This document shows positions 40,991 through 50,252 of a stretch of 64,000 nucleotides of DNA, piece after piece. The translations under genes were made by a program, and so were the position numbers. Source of the stretch: Streptomyces humicola (GTDB lineage Bacteria > Actinomycetota > Actinomycetes > Streptomycetales > Streptomycetaceae). The notes under the pieces were generated by a model. It did no database searches. It worked only from the letters and a program-made list of their open reading frames with translations, and had not been told where the DNA came from. The DNA lies in contig NZ_JANFNG010000002.1 in the NCBI RefSeq assembly GCF_024436035.1, forward strand, positions 1-64,000, in the 5' to 3' direction. The first letter of the stretch is position 1, and each line of letters begins with the position of its first letter.

Positions 40991-41501
40991 ATGTTGATCT
41001 AGGCGGAGGCGTGTCACTAGCACTAGGGACACGCGCAGTCAGCGCGTTGCCGCCATCGGCTCAGCGCATCGCTTTGGACGGTTCTCGGCAGGTGAATTGA
41101 CCTGGCATGCAAGCATCTTGACTCAGTGAATGCTCGCAAAGACAGGCCCTGCGGTGCGCTCGGGACGGTAGCGTAGTGAGTTGCAACGCGACAGCCACGG
41201 AGTCGACTTGACGGGTCCAGGCCGCTGACCTGCACTAATGCCAACGCCTAGGGACACGCCCCTTCGTCATGTCGCAGCACATTCCCGCAGATCAGACCCC
41301 CTTTTCGTGGACTAGGACAGCCTCGCTTCTGCGGAGCCCCGGTCACCCGCTGAGTGCCTTTCTTGCAGGGACGATCAGGACTCGACGCCCTCGATCATCT
41401 CAACCCGAGGAACGCACTTGTTCGTCCATCAGCTCCCGAAGGCACCGGTTACCTGCGGATTCGGGTCTGAGGAGCACGCAGGCACCTCGCCGATCACGCC
41501 G
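40991..41501. other. Decayed intergenic region with diverged repeats
   Basis: No supported gene. 41286-41340 and 41389-41440 match parts of 35011-35627. Confidence 0.4.
41286..41440. repeat. Diverged repeat, copies of 35469-35522 and 35034-35090
   Basis: ttttcgtggacta (41301-41313) and cctcgatcatctca (41389-41402) are shared exactly with the left region; surrounding bases are similar but diverged. The order of the two segments is reversed relative to the left copy, so this is not one simple duplication. Confidence 0.45.
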
Positions 41502-42521
41502 TTACGGCACAGCCATGGCAGGGATGTCCGCTGTGGTGGTCTGCGGCAAAGCGGCCAGTTCCGCATCGACCATCAGGCCGGCCAGTTGCGGCGCTCGTAC
41601 GGTCGGGCGCCAGCCGAGGATCCGCTCGGCCTTGGAAGCGTCGCCGACAAGGTCATCGACTTCCGACGGGCGCAGGTAGCGGTCGTCGAAGCGCACGTGG
41701 TCGCGCCAGTCGAGGCCCACATGGGCGAAACAGTGTTCGGCGAATTGCCGCACACTGTAGCTCGTGCCGGTGGCGATGACGAAGTCGTCCGGGTCGTCCT
41801 GCTGGAGCATGCGCCACATCGCGTCGACGTACTCCGGTGCGTAGCCCCAGTCGCGGCGGGCGTCGAGGTTGCCCAGGTACAACTCGTCCTGCAGACCCGC
41901 CTTGATCCGGGCGGCGGCCGTGGCCACCTTCCGGGTGACGAAGGTCGGTCCGCGGCGCGGTGACTCGTGGTTGAACAGGATGCCGTTGACCGTGTAGAGG
42001 CCGTATGCCTCCCGGTAATTCCGGGTGACCCAGTAGGCGTACACCTTGGCAACCCCGTAGGGCGAGCGGGGGTGGAAGGCAGTGCCCTCGTGCTGGGGTG
42101 GCGGTGTCGCGCCGAACATCTCGGAGCTGGACGCCTGGTAGAAGCGGCAGGGCAGGCCGATCGCCCGAATGGCTTCAAGTAGCCGTGTCGTGCTTAGCCC
42201 GGTGATGTTCCCGGTGAACTCGGGTTCGTCGAAGGAGACCCGGACATGTGACTGGGCGGCCAGGTGGTACACCTCGTGGGGCCGCACCTTCTCCAGCAGG
42301 CCTGCGACACGAGTGCCGTCGGTGAGGTCGCCGTAGTGGAGAAACAGGCGCGCCCCGGGGTCGTGCGGGTCGCTGTAGAGATGGTCGATGCGGTGCGTGT
42401 TGAAGGTGGAGGCTCGCCGGACGATTCCGTGTACCTGGTAGCCCTTCTGCAGCAGCAGCTCAGCAAGGTACGACCCGTCCTGGCCGGTGATGCCGGTGAT
42501 GAGCGCTGTCTTGGCTGTCAC
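41502..42521 (-). CDS. gmd: GDP-mannose 4,6-dehydratase
   Basis: About 339 residues of the extended SDR family. [19 protein letters not shown] is the NAD(P) site, [18 protein letters not shown] is a Gmd signature, [11 protein letters not shown] carries the catalytic Ser/Glu region and [12 protein letters not shown] the Tyr-x3-Lys. [17 protein letters not shown] is also diagnostic. GTG 42521 is preferred, with TAGGGA six bases away; GTG 42527 is an alternative. It makes GDP-4-keto-6-deoxymannose, the substrate of the fucose synthase encoded at 44216. Confidence 0.93.
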   Translation of the reverse strand: MTAKTALITGITGQDGSYLAELLLQKGYQVHGIVRRASTFNTHRIDHLYSDPHDPGARLFLHYGDLTDGTRVAGLLEKVRPHEVYHLAAQSHVRVSFDEPEFTGNITGLSTTRLLEAIRAIGLPCRFYQASSSEMFGATPPPQHEGTAFHPRSPYGVAKVYAYWVTRNYREAYGLYTVNGILFNHESPRRGPTFVTRKVATAAARIKAGLQDELYLGNLDARRDWGYAPEYVDAMWRMLQQDDPDDFVIATGTSYSVRQFAEHCFAHVGLDWRDHVRFDDRYLRPSEVDDLVGDASKAERILGWRPTVRAPQLAGLMVDAELAALPQTTTADIPAMAVP

Positions 42522-42595
42522 ACGCACTCCCTACTGGTGGGCTGTCAGATGGGATTCCGTCAGCGTACGGACCCGGCGACCAAAAATTAATCATT

Positions 42596-42611
42596 TGGTA
42601 GTCTTCTACCA
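42596..42611. promoter_or_regulatory. TGGTAG-N4-CTACCA palindrome in an AT-rich divergent promoter
   Basis: A perfect 6-bp inverted repeat with a 4-bp spacer in the only AT-rich stretch (42580-42625) between gmd and the tyrosine kinase gene. It is probably an operator controlling one or both genes; the protein binding it is unknown. Confidence 0.4.
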
Positions 42612-42678
42612 TCATTTATCCGATTCGGCCCATACAGTGGTGATTCACACCCACTGGCTCCGACCGGGGACGGACATC

Positions 42679-44226
42679 TTGGATCTGCGCGACTACCTAC
42701 GGGTCCTCTCTCGCGGCTGGCGCCTCATCGCTGCACTGACGCTGCTGGGCGCGGGGCTCGGCGTACTGGCCACCTACTCCGCCACACCCGAGTACCGGGC
42801 CAGCACCACGCTCTTCGTGTCCATCCAGGCCGGGACCGACACATCCCAGCTCAATCAGGGCAACGACTTCACCCAGGCGCGGGTGCAGTCCTACGCCGAG
42901 ATGGCGGCGAGCCCCCTGGTGACCCGGCCCGTCGTGAAGGCCCTGAAGCTCGACATGACCCCGGAGCAACTGGCCCGCAGGATCACAGCGACGGCCAAGC
43001 TCGACACCGTACTGCTCCGCATCACCGTCACCGACACCGCACCGCGTCGGGCGAGCCTGATCAGCAACGCTGTCGCCGAGCGTTTCGCCGAGATGGTCAG
43101 CGGGTTGGAGAGGCCGACCGGCGCAAAGGTCTCGCCGGTGAAACTGAGCGTCACGGAGCCCGCCTCCGCGCCTGCCGCGCCCATCTCCCCGCGACCTTTT
43201 CTCAATCTCGCGCTCGGTCTGCTGTCCGGACTCGCCCTCGGCGTCGGCTGCACGGTGCTGCGCGAGTCGCTCGACACCTCAGTGCGAACCAGCCAGAATC
43301 TGGCCGCCTTCCTGGCCGCGGCGGACGGTCCGCCCGTTCTCGGCGGAATCGTGCACGACTCGCGCAACTCCCGGCAGTTGGTGGCTGCACGGGACGACAT
43401 GCACGGTCTGCGCGCCGAGGGCTTCCGGCAGTTGCGTACCAACCTCCGATTTGTGGAAGTCGACCGGCCACTCAAGGTAATCGCGGTGACCAGCGCGATT
43501 CCCGGCGAGGGCAAGACCAGCGTCGCGGTCAACCTGGCCGCCACGATGGCAGAATCCGGTGCCAAAGTGTGCCTGGTCGAGACGGACCTGCGCCGTCCCA
43601 CCGCCTCCCGCGCTCTCGGTCTGGTCCCGGACGCCGGGCTGACAACCTGTCTGATCGGGCAGGCACATGTGCAGCAGGTGCTGCAGTCAGCCGGCACGTT
43701 CATGGTGTTGACCAGTGGGCCGGTGCCGCCCAATCCGACGGAACTGCTCGGCAGCGAGCAGTTCCGCACCATGCTCAGCACTCTCTCGGAGGAGTTCGAC
43801 CACATCGTGATCGACACTTCCCCGGTGCTCCCTGTCGCGGACACAGCGGCGATGGCTCAGGTGGTGGACGGATACGTGCTGGTGGTCCGCGCTGCCCGCA
43901 CCGGTCGTACCCAGGTCGTCGCTGCTCTGGACGCCCTTCGGCGTAGCGGCACTCCCGTCCTGGGCACGGTCTTGAACATGGCTTCAGTGAAAGGCGAGAG
44001 GAAAGTCTACGGATATGCATACGCTTACCGGCCACTGCGAAGCCGGCCGAATTCCCAGCCTTTCACGGTGCCGCAGTCATGCCGCAGAGGGAAATGGAAA
44101 CGGTCCGCAACGATGAGCCCAGTCGGTCCGATCGGTGAACCCATCAGCGACCATCCCCTCGCCGGCGGTGGCGCCGACTCCGCAAGAGCGATCGGAGGCC
44201 ACCACGACCACCGCCATGGCGGATGA
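42679..44226 (+). CDS. Chain-length determinant/BY-type tyrosine kinase (Wzc/CapAB fusion)
   Basis: About 515 residues from TTG 42679. A Wzz-type N-terminal domain with two membrane helices (IAALTLLGAGLGVLATYSA and LNLALGLLSGLALGVGCTV) is followed by a cytoplasmic kinase: Walker A IPGEGKTSVAVNLA (about 274-287), Walker A' LVETDLRRPT and Walker B IVIDTSPVLPVADTA. The C-terminus has the tyrosine cluster YGYAYAYRP, the usual autophosphorylation site. TTG is chosen from GGGGACGG upstream and homology to LDLRDYLRVL starts; GTG 42640 is possible. It controls polymer length and export and is the likely target of the phosphatase at 24319. Confidence 0.88.
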   Translation: MDLRDYLRVLSRGWRLIAALTLLGAGLGVLATYSATPEYRASTTLFVSIQAGTDTSQLNQGNDFTQARVQSYAEMAASPLVTRPVVKALKLDMTPEQLARRITATAKLDTVLLRITVTDTAPRRASLISNAVAERFAEMVSGLERPTGAKVSPVKLSVTEPASAPAAPISPRPFLNLALGLLSGLALGVGCTVLRESLDTSVRTSQNLAAFLAAADGPPVLGGIVHDSRNSRQLVAARDDMHGLRAEGFRQLRTNLRFVEVDRPLKVIAVTSAIPGEGKTSVAVNLAATMAESGAKVCLVETDLRRPTASRALGLVPDAGLTTCLIGQAHVQQVLQSAGTFMVLTSGPVPPNPTELLGSEQFRTMLSTLSEEFDHIVIDTSPVLPVADTAAMAQVVDGYVLVVRAARTGRTQVVAALDALRRSGTPVLGTVLNMASVKGERKVYGYAYAYRPLRSRPNSQPFTVPQSCRRGKWKRSATMSPVGPIGEPISDHPLAGGGADSARAIGGHHDHRHGG

Positions 44227-45202
44227 GCCGGCCGTGGAGGCGACACCTGCAGCGGCGGTCGACGGGGCAGACGAGCAGGTCTGGCTGCCGTCGAGTGCCC
44301 GCATTTTCGTCGCCGGCCACCGTGGTCTGGTCGGGTCGGCGGTCACCCACCGGCTCATCGCCGACGGACATGAGGTGATCACCCGCGACCGCGGTCAGCT
44401 GGATCTGCGCGATGCCGAGAAGACCGGCAGGTTCCTGGCGGACATCCGCCCGCACGCGGTAGTGCTGGCCGCCGCGAGGGTCGGCGGCATCATGGCCAAC
44501 AGCACCTTCCCCGTGCAGTTCATCGAGGACAACCTGCGCATCCAGCTTAGCGTGATCGCGGGTTCGTACGCCGCCGGAGTCGGCCGACTGCTCTTCCTCG
44601 GCTCGTCCTGCATCTACCCGAAGTTCGCCCCACAGCCGATCCGCGAGGAAATGCTACTCACCGGCCCGCTGGAGCCGACGAACGAAGCTTACGCGCTCGC
44701 CAAGATCGCCGGGATCGTCCAGATTCAGTCCTACCGTCGGCAGTACGGCGCCTCGTACATCTCGGCGATGCCCACCAACCTGTACGGTCCGGGCGACAAC
44801 TTCGACCTCGCCACCTCGCACGTCCTGCCTGCCCTGATCCGCCGTTTCCACGAGGCGAAGCGCGACGGCGCGGCTGAGGTAACCCTGTGGGGCTCGGGCA
44901 CCCCGCGCCGCGAATTCCTGCACGTCGACGACCTCGCCGCGGCCTGCGCAATCCTGCTACGGAGCTATGACGGCGACGAGCCGGTCAACGTCGGCTGCGG
45001 CGAGGATATCGCGATCCGTCAACTCGCCGAGACCGTACGGTCCGTCGTCGGATACGGCGGCCGCATCGCCTGGGACACATCCAAGCCCGACGGCACGCCC
45101 AGAAAACTCCTGGACATCTCCCGCCTCACCGGGCTCGGTTGGAAGCCAGCCGTCACATTGCGCGAGGGAATCGCCGCAGTATATGCGGACTGGCAGGCGT
45201 GA
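44216..45202 (+). CDS. fcl: GDP-L-fucose synthase
   Basis: About 328 residues, extended SDR family: RIFVAGHRGLVGSAVTHRLI is the NADP site, VGGIMANSTFPVQFIEDNLRI, the SSCIYPKFAPQPI motif, TNEAYALAKIAG with Tyr-x3-Lys and GSGTPRREFLHVDDLA are all characteristic. It converts the Gmd product to GDP-L-fucose. GTG 44135 is an alternative start; either start overlaps the kinase gene. It completes a fucose pathway in this locus. Confidence 0.92.
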   Translation: MADEPAVEATPAAAVDGADEQVWLPSSARIFVAGHRGLVGSAVTHRLIADGHEVITRDRGQLDLRDAEKTGRFLADIRPHAVVLAAARVGGIMANSTFPVQFIEDNLRIQLSVIAGSYAAGVGRLLFLGSSCIYPKFAPQPIREEMLLTGPLEPTNEAYALAKIAGIVQIQSYRRQYGASYISAMPTNLYGPGDNFDLATSHVLPALIRRFHEAKRDGAAEVTLWGSGTPRREFLHVDDLAAACAILLRSYDGDEPVNVGCGEDIAIRQLAETVRSVVGYGGRIAWDTSKPDGTPRKLLDISRLTGLGWKPAVTLREGIAAVYADWQA

Positions 45203-45325
45203 CCGTTGAACAATCGTCCCCGCGCGTCCTGCCGGGCAGCTGCCGGTCCGACCTTGTCAAGTTGTCCAAGGGCTGGCCGGTTGAGGGCGTGTCGGGTCGT
45301 GGTGGGGTGGGTGGCGGGCTGTGGA

Positions 45326-45520
45326 TCAGGCCGTGGCGGACATGGCGGTGGCGCCGTTGATCTGGTTCCAGGTGGTGAAGCGGTGCTGCATCTCGGTGCG
45401 GTAGTCGGGTGCGGTCATCAAGTGGCGGCGGGGCCGGAAATGCGGTGAGATCGCACTGAATACGGCGAGGAACCGTTGGGTTCTGCCGACGCAGCGGAAG
45501 CCCTTCATGCGCGTTCACGT
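45326..45520 (-). pseudogene. IS6-family transposase, C-terminal fragment
   Basis: MKGFRCVGRTQRFLAVFSAI then SPHFRPRRHLMTAPDYRTEM matches the end of the IS6-type transposase present in fuller form at 50456-51045 (MKGFRSTGGAQRFLSAFSGI). Only about 65 residues remain. Confidence 0.7.
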
Positions 45521-45677
45521 TGCCGGATGGGCCGGTGGCTGTACTCCCCGGTCATGCACAGTCCCCGTTCACTGACCCGGGCGTTGAGGGCTGGGCCGCC
45601 CACCCGGAAGGGCTGGCCGCCGACGCAGCCACCCAGGATCATGGTCACCACGTGCCGTCCTGCAAGGGGAGGAACCC

Positions 45678-45896
45678 ATGTCCCGAACGTCTCCGGCCCG
45701 CCGTCTTCGGTCCGGTCCCGAGCGTGACCGCGTCGCCGCCGAACTGAAGACGAAGTACGCGCAAGGTGCCTCGATCAGGGCCCTGGCCGAGCAGACCGAT
45801 CGCTCCTACGGCGGCGTGCACCGCCTTCTCGCCGACGCTGGGGTGGTCTTCCGCCCGCGTGGCGGCGCGATCCGCAAGGCTGCGGAGCCGTCGTGA
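45678..45896 (+). CDS. Small helix-turn-helix protein (72 aa)
   Basis: 72 residues with a central HTH: KTKYAQGASIRALAEQTDRS, then YGGVHRLLADAGVVFRPRGG. This short DNA-binding protein type is widespread in Streptomyces, often in several copies. GGGGAGG lies upstream of ATG 45678. It appears intact and is surrounded by remnants. The target is unknown. Confidence 0.75.
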   Translation: MSRTSPARRLRSGPERDRVAAELKTKYAQGASIRALAEQTDRSYGGVHRLLADAGVVFRPRGGAIRKAAEPS

Positions 45897-46475
45897 TCCC
45901 ACTGCCACCGCACCCGACCAAGGGGGCGGCGTCCTGCCCGGCATCACCCCTGGCGAGCACCGACCCGGCCGGTGCGGCGCGTACGAGCAGGAGCAGGGGC
46001 CAGAGTCCGAGGAAGACGCGGAGCCCGGCCCCCGCGAGCACCATGACGTGCGGGGACCGAGCCGCCTGCCCCCTCCCCGAGCCGAGGGCACCTGCTCAAC
46101 GAACATGCCGCCAGCACGATACGCCTACGTCAATATGCCGGTGTGTCGATCATCACCCGCAAGAGTGACGGGGGATCGCGACGCTCCGGAACAGCGCCCC
46201 AACACCTCCCTGCACAACGCACACCATCACGTCAACCACTGGCCAACACTCTTCGCCGCACCCCTCGCAAAGGCGCAGCTCAAAGGCGCAACTCACCGTC
46301 AGCCCGGCGCGCCGAACCCGGCGCTCGTCCTACGAACGTCACGCAACCGGCGCCGCCCAAGGGCGGCCGAGCGCGCCTGTGACCGAGAACGCGCCATCGC
46401 GTCGCCCCGCACAAGGCCCTTACCTTTACCCCGTCATTCCCAAAAACCGGAAAACAGGCCAATGCGGAGCATTCC
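45897..46475. other. Non-coding region
   Basis: 579 bp with no supported gene; open frames here look like compositional shadows. Confidence 0.35.
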
Positions 46476-46748
46476 ATGCCAACGTCAACAGATAGAGAAC
46501 GACAGCAGGCAAACCGGGAGCAGCGCGCACGGGACGCCTTGAAGGCTGCCGAAGAAGCGGCGTGCAGGCTTCAGGCCGCCCTGGCCTTCGTGGGTGTGAA
46601 GCTTCCGTCTTTGCGTGCAGTCACCACCATCGACGGGCTAGGCCATGTCGAGTTGGGCGGTTGCCCGACCCGCACGGCAGCTCAGCTCGCAGACCTCCTC
46701 GGCGCTGCCGCCCCAGCCCTCCGCAAGCCCTTGCCTGCCCCTCGGTAG
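46476..46748 (+). CDS. Small hypothetical protein (90 aa)
   Basis: 90 residues: a charged helical first half (RERQQANREQRARDALKAAE), then LQAALAFVGVKLPSLRAVTT and GHVELGGCPTRTAAQLADLL. No signal peptide. It resembles small actinobacterial proteins of unknown function that end in a short conserved C-terminal segment. It lies about 200 bp upstream of the frameshifted chaplin gene. Confidence 0.6.
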   Translation: MPTSTDRERQQANREQRARDALKAAEEAACRLQAALAFVGVKLPSLRAVTTIDGLGHVELGGCPTRTAAQLADLLGAAAPALRKPLPAPR

Positions 46749-46883
46749 CCGCACCCACGGGTGCGCACTCAAGCAGCCCGGATCTTCGCGGTCGTCTTCG
46801 GGGGAGCGGTTCGCCACTGCGTGTGGCATATGCACACGAATAGTCGCAGGGGCCGTGCCGAAACGACCGCCGCGTCGTTGGCC

Positions 46884-46918
46884 AGCACCCCGGAGGCCGC
46901 CGGTTGTCCGGGGGTGCT
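46884..46918. promoter_or_regulatory. Hairpin in the leader of the frameshifted chaplin gene
   Basis: AGCACCCCGGA pairs with TCCGGGGGTGCT about 40 bp ahead of the chaplin ATG. A corresponding hairpin (ATCCCC..GGGGAT, 56671-56699) precedes the intact chaplin copy, and both are followed by gctgatcagcat. Conservation suggests a role in chaplin mRNA control. Confidence 0.5.
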
Positions 46919-46955
46919 GATCAGCATGTCGTCCGTCACGTGAAGGAGTCCACCC

Positions 46956-47194
46956 ATGTCCCGTATCGCCACAGCGGTCGCCCTCACCACCGCCGCAGGT
47001 GCGGCCATATCGCCACCACAGGCACAGCCACCGCCAACGCCGGCACCGAAGGAGCCTCAGTCGGCTCACCCGGCGTCGCGTCGGGGAACCTCCTTCAAGA
47101 GCCGACCTACCTCCAGATCAACCTCCGCGGCAACACCCTCGATGAGACCGGCGTGCTCAACCCCGCCGCGGGCAACGCCTGCGTCAACCGCTGA
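46956..47194 (+). pseudogene. Chaplin gene with a 1-bp deletion in the signal peptide
   Basis: ATG 46956 begins MSRIATAVALTTAAGAA, then the frame shifts near 47005-47008. The other frame continues with GTEGASVGSPGVASGNLLQE, then INLRGNTLDETGVLNPAAGN and ends ACVNR. This is a short chaplin, a secreted amyloid-forming surface protein for aerial growth. Compared with the intact copy at 56737 one base is missing (gcggccatatcgcc versus gcggtcgtcatcgcc). It also has Arg in place of the first chaplin Cys. As read, it would not be secreted. A sequencing error is a real alternative. Confidence 0.75.
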
Positions 47195-47231
47195 CGCGTC
47201 GAGAGGCTGCGCATTCCTCTCGTACCCGACC

Positions 47232-47266
47232 GGAGGACTGCGGCCAGCCGCGCCGTGGAGTCCTCC
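47232..47266 (+). terminator. Hairpin downstream of the chaplin pseudogene
   Basis: GGAGGACT/AGTCCTCC with inner GCGG/CCGC, 35 bp, no T-tract. It is the same structure, of the same length, as at 57027-57061 after the intact chaplin gene, so it is a conserved terminator or 3' processing element. Confidence 0.6.
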
Positions 47267-47386
47267 CACCACTGTGCCCCGCCGCCTGGTGCGTGCCCCA
47301 GGTGGCGGGGCACAGCCACCACCGTCGAGCCCGAGCCAGCGATCGCCCGTGCGGCACGCACCACGCTGCCCAACCCGGAGAACACC

Positions 47387-47506
47387 ATGACGTCCATCGC
47401 CAAGATTCTCGGCGCCTTGGTGGACACGCTCCACCACCACATCCCAGACCTGCAAGAACTCCGCCTGGGCCGCCTCCCGAGCCAGATCAAAGCGCCCGAT
47501 CAGTGA
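47387..47506 (+). CDS. Possible 39-aa peptide
   Basis: MTSIAKILGALVDTLHHHIP followed by DLQELRLGRLPSQIKAPDQ, preceded by GGAG six bases before ATG. It is an amphipathic helical sequence with a His cluster. It lies just after the chaplin terminator and has no counterpart after the intact chaplin. Translation is plausible from the ribosome site; function unknown. Confidence 0.4.
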   Translation: MTSIAKILGALVDTLHHHIPDLQELRLGRLPSQIKAPDQ

Positions 47507-47523
47507 TCCCGAACGAGCACCGC

Positions 47524-47652
47524 ATGAAGGGCAACGCCCTGCTCCTGGGCGCCCGCCGGGACGAGGAGCTTGGGCCGTTCGGCCCGTACGGAAGCGGCAG
47601 CGAGCCCGACACCGGCCAGGACCAAGAGCCTAAGACCGAGCCGGAACCCTGA
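47524..47652 (+). CDS. Possible 42-aa peptide
   Basis: MKGNALLLGARRDEELGPFG, then PYGSGSEPDTGQDQEPKTEPEP: a hydrophobic start, a Gly/Pro/aromatic core and an acidic Pro-rich tail. The ribosome site is weak (GAACGAG). It could be a small secreted or RiPP-like peptide, but no modifying enzyme is nearby. Confidence 0.3.
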   Translation: MKGNALLLGARRDEELGPFGPYGSGSEPDTGQDQEPKTEPEP

Positions 47653-47692
47653 TCAGCGCCGCCGCCAAAATCGCGTTCCGACACTCAAGGCC

Positions 47693-47840
47693 CATGTGCG
47701 AATCTGGCGACGACACCGTCCAACAGATCGCCGACGGGTTCGGCGTCACCCGCCCCATCATCTACCGCGGCCTCAGCAACGTCACCGCGCCCGGCGGCCC
47801 AAGCGCCCTCGCTACCGCCGACCTGTTCACCGTGCTGTAG
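47693..47840 (+). pseudogene. Serine recombinase C-terminal HTH remnant
   Basis: DDTVQQIADGFGVTRPIIYR matches the C-terminal Hin-type helix-turn-helix of serine resolvases/invertases. The catalytic domain is missing and the frame stops soon after. Confidence 0.45.
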
Positions 47841-48013
47841 CCACCCGCGTCGTCCGCAGCGCGCGGACTGGACTCGCCTCCGCTTTTCGAACACTTTCCA
47901 CGAGCGCTCGCGGTACCAGGACGCAGCCCAACGGCATTGCCTGGCATGCGGCTTCAAAAGCACGCACTCAGCACATGACAGCGCCGTACCCGCCGATGCC
48001 AGGCGCGGCCGCA

Positions 48014-48310
48014 TCACCGATGAGCCGTATAACCCAGACGATTCCCTGCCGAGGCGTAACGACCGCCAGGAGGCTCACCAGTGACGCGCGCGAAGTACGT
48101 GCGATCCGCCCGCTTGGCCAGCTCGGCGGCGTCGTTCGCCTCGATCACGTAGGTTCCGGGCAGGCACCCGCTCGCGAAACCCGCGAAGTTGAAGTTGCCG
48201 TTCAGGTCGGACGTCACCGTGTGGCTGCCGAACTTGTCCCCGCTGCACGCCGCATCCAGGCTCGGGCTTGTAAGAGTGAAGGGACCGATGAGAGTCACAC
48301 CCACCTGGCC
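48014..48310 (-). pseudogene. 5'-truncated paralogue of the secreted protein at 53434
   Basis: FTLTSPSLDAACSGDKFGSH, then DLNGNFNFAGFASGCLPGTY and RTYFARVTGEPP align with FSLSSPSLDAACSGLQFGNH, DLNGRFNFAGFASGCRPGVY and RTYFARVVVEPP of the intact gene. The signal peptide and N-terminal half are missing, because the frame upstream runs into unrelated sequence near 48310. Confidence 0.7.
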
Positions 48311-48376
48311 CCAAGCGGTGGCGGTGCCGGCGGGTGTTCGCTGTCCTGTGTGCTTCCATCTCGCCAGGAGGCTCAC

Positions 48377-49382
48377 ATGATGACTGAGGACCGACAGCAG
48401 GACACCCACCCGCGAGCGGGTGCGTCGCGGCGGCGGGTGCTGGCCACGGCCGCCCTGACGCCGATGCTGGCCGAGGGCGCCGGCCCCCGCTTGGGCCCTG
48501 GCCGACCAGGCGGCGAAGGAGACGAGGCGCGGGCCGGTCGAGCCGGTGCCCACCACCCCGTCGGGCTGGACGTGCGTGGCCGACGTGCTGGGCCGGACGG
48601 GCGACATGAAGCGGAACCTGATGTACCACACGGGTCTTCCGCGCCGGGACCTCGTGGCGGTCTCCCACGGCGTCGTCGTCGAACCGGCGCTCGCTCTCGG
48701 GTCGCACGTGGCCTTCGTCCGTTACGCCGACGGCGGCGCGCTGCTGATGGGCGATGTGGTGGTTACCGAGGGCGAACTGCAGCAGTTCACCGACGTCCTG
48801 CACGAGCACGGGATCGAGCAGACCGCGATCCACAAGCACCTGCTCGCCCAGATCCCCGACGTGTGGTGGGTCCACGTCCACGCGCACGGCCACGACCCGG
48901 TGGTGATCGCGCGCGGCCTGCGTGCGGCGTTCGACCGTACCGGCACACCGTCCCCGGCACCTTCCGGCCTGCCACGGCCCATCGACGTGGACACTACGGG
49001 CATCGATGCCGCGCTGGGCGTCAAGGGCAGCGCCGACGACGGGATCTACAAGAGCACCTTCGTCCGCCGTGAGACCGTCATCGACGGCGACCTGGTCCTG
49101 CCCTCGGGCCTGGGATCGACCACCGCGTTCAACTTCCAGCCGGTGGGCGGCGGCCGGGCCGCGATCAACGGCGACTGCGCCATGATCGCCGGAGAGGTCC
49201 AGGACGTCCTCATGGCTCTGCGGCGCGCCGGGGCCGAACTCGTCGAGCTGTACAGCCACGGACTTTGGGACGAACCCCGCCTGTTCTTCATCCACTTCTG
49301 GGCGGTCGGGGACGGCGTCGGGCTCGCCCGGGGCCTGCGCGCCGCGGTGGACGCCACCAACGTTGTACCGGTCGGGGGCTGA
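48377..49382 (+). pseudogene. DUF1259 secreted protein, frameshifted after the Tat signal
   Basis: AGGAGG precedes ATG 48377. The frame encodes a Tat-type signal (ASRRRVLATAALTPMLA), then one extra base near 48465-48475 moves the rest to another frame, which reads APAWALADQAAKETRRGPVE, VADVLGRTGDMKRNLMYHTG, LPRRDLVAVSHGVVV and further DUF1259 features (HVHAHGHDPVVIARGLR twice-like, LGVKGSADDGIYK). DUF1259 proteins are exported; their function is poorly defined. Apart from the one-base shift the gene is complete, so a sequencing error or a recent mutation is possible. Confidence 0.72.
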
Positions 49383-49449
49383 CGAGCCGGGCGACGACAA
49401 CGCATGGGCATGGAGCAGCGAAGGCGGCTGGAAAAAGGAGAACCGCGCG

Positions 49450-50252
49450 GTGACCCCTGGCAGAGAAGCAATCACGTGCCCGTTCGACTTCAGCAAGGGG
49501 CTGGAGTTCGATCCCTCGCTCGCGGCGCTCATGGCCCGCGATTCCCTCACCCGGATCCGTTTGCCGTACGGTGACGCCGACGCTTGGCTGGTCACCGGGT
49601 TCGACGGGGTACGCCAAGTGACCACCGACCAGCGGTTCAGCCGGGCGGGGATCATCGGGTCCGACTACCCGCGGCTGACGCCGGAGCCCATCGTCTCCCC
49701 GGAGTCGATCAATGTGATGGACCCTCCGCACAGCAGCCGTCTGCGGCACCTGGCGTCCCAGGCGTTCACCCAGCGGCACGTGGACCAGATGAGGCAGACG
49801 ATCATTCGGCTCGCGGACACCCTGCTCGACGAGATGGCCGCGCAGGGGCAGCCGGCGGATCTGGTGCAGCATTTGTCGAACCCGCTTCCCCGGCAGACCA
49901 TCTTCGACCTGCTCGGCATTCCCCGGGAGGACTGGCGCCGGATGCAGGAGTACGTGCACCAGCTGTTCTCCACTGGCCCGGACAGCCGCCATACCCGGCG
50001 AACCACGACCCGGAGCGCTACCTGGACCCGGACGTCATCGACCCCGACCGGCCCTGCGTGCCGCACATGACCTTCGGCTGGGGCGGACACCGCTGCATCG
50101 CCGTACCGCTGGCCATGGCGGAACTGGAGGTGGCCATCGGTCGGCTGCTGGAACGCTTCCCGGGGCTGAGGCTCGCGGTCCCACCGGAGGAGGTGCGCTG
50201 GGACACGGAGACGATCCGCCGCTTCCCGATCGAGCTGCCGGTGGCCTGGTAG
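49450..50252 (+). pseudogene. Cytochrome P450 with internal deletion
   Basis: GTG 49450 follows AAGGAG. The N-terminal part (CPFDFSKGLEFDPSLAALMA, DQRFSRAGIIGSDYPRLTPE, MDPPHSSRLRHLASQAFTQR) runs to FSTGPDS near 49985. A second frame then gives PERYLDPDVIDPDRPC and the heme loop FGWGGHRCIAVPLAMAELEV to the terminus. About 180-200 residues, including the I-helix AGxxT and ExxR motifs, are missing at the joint. It cannot make a working P450. It follows the DUF1259 gene. Confidence 0.75.
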
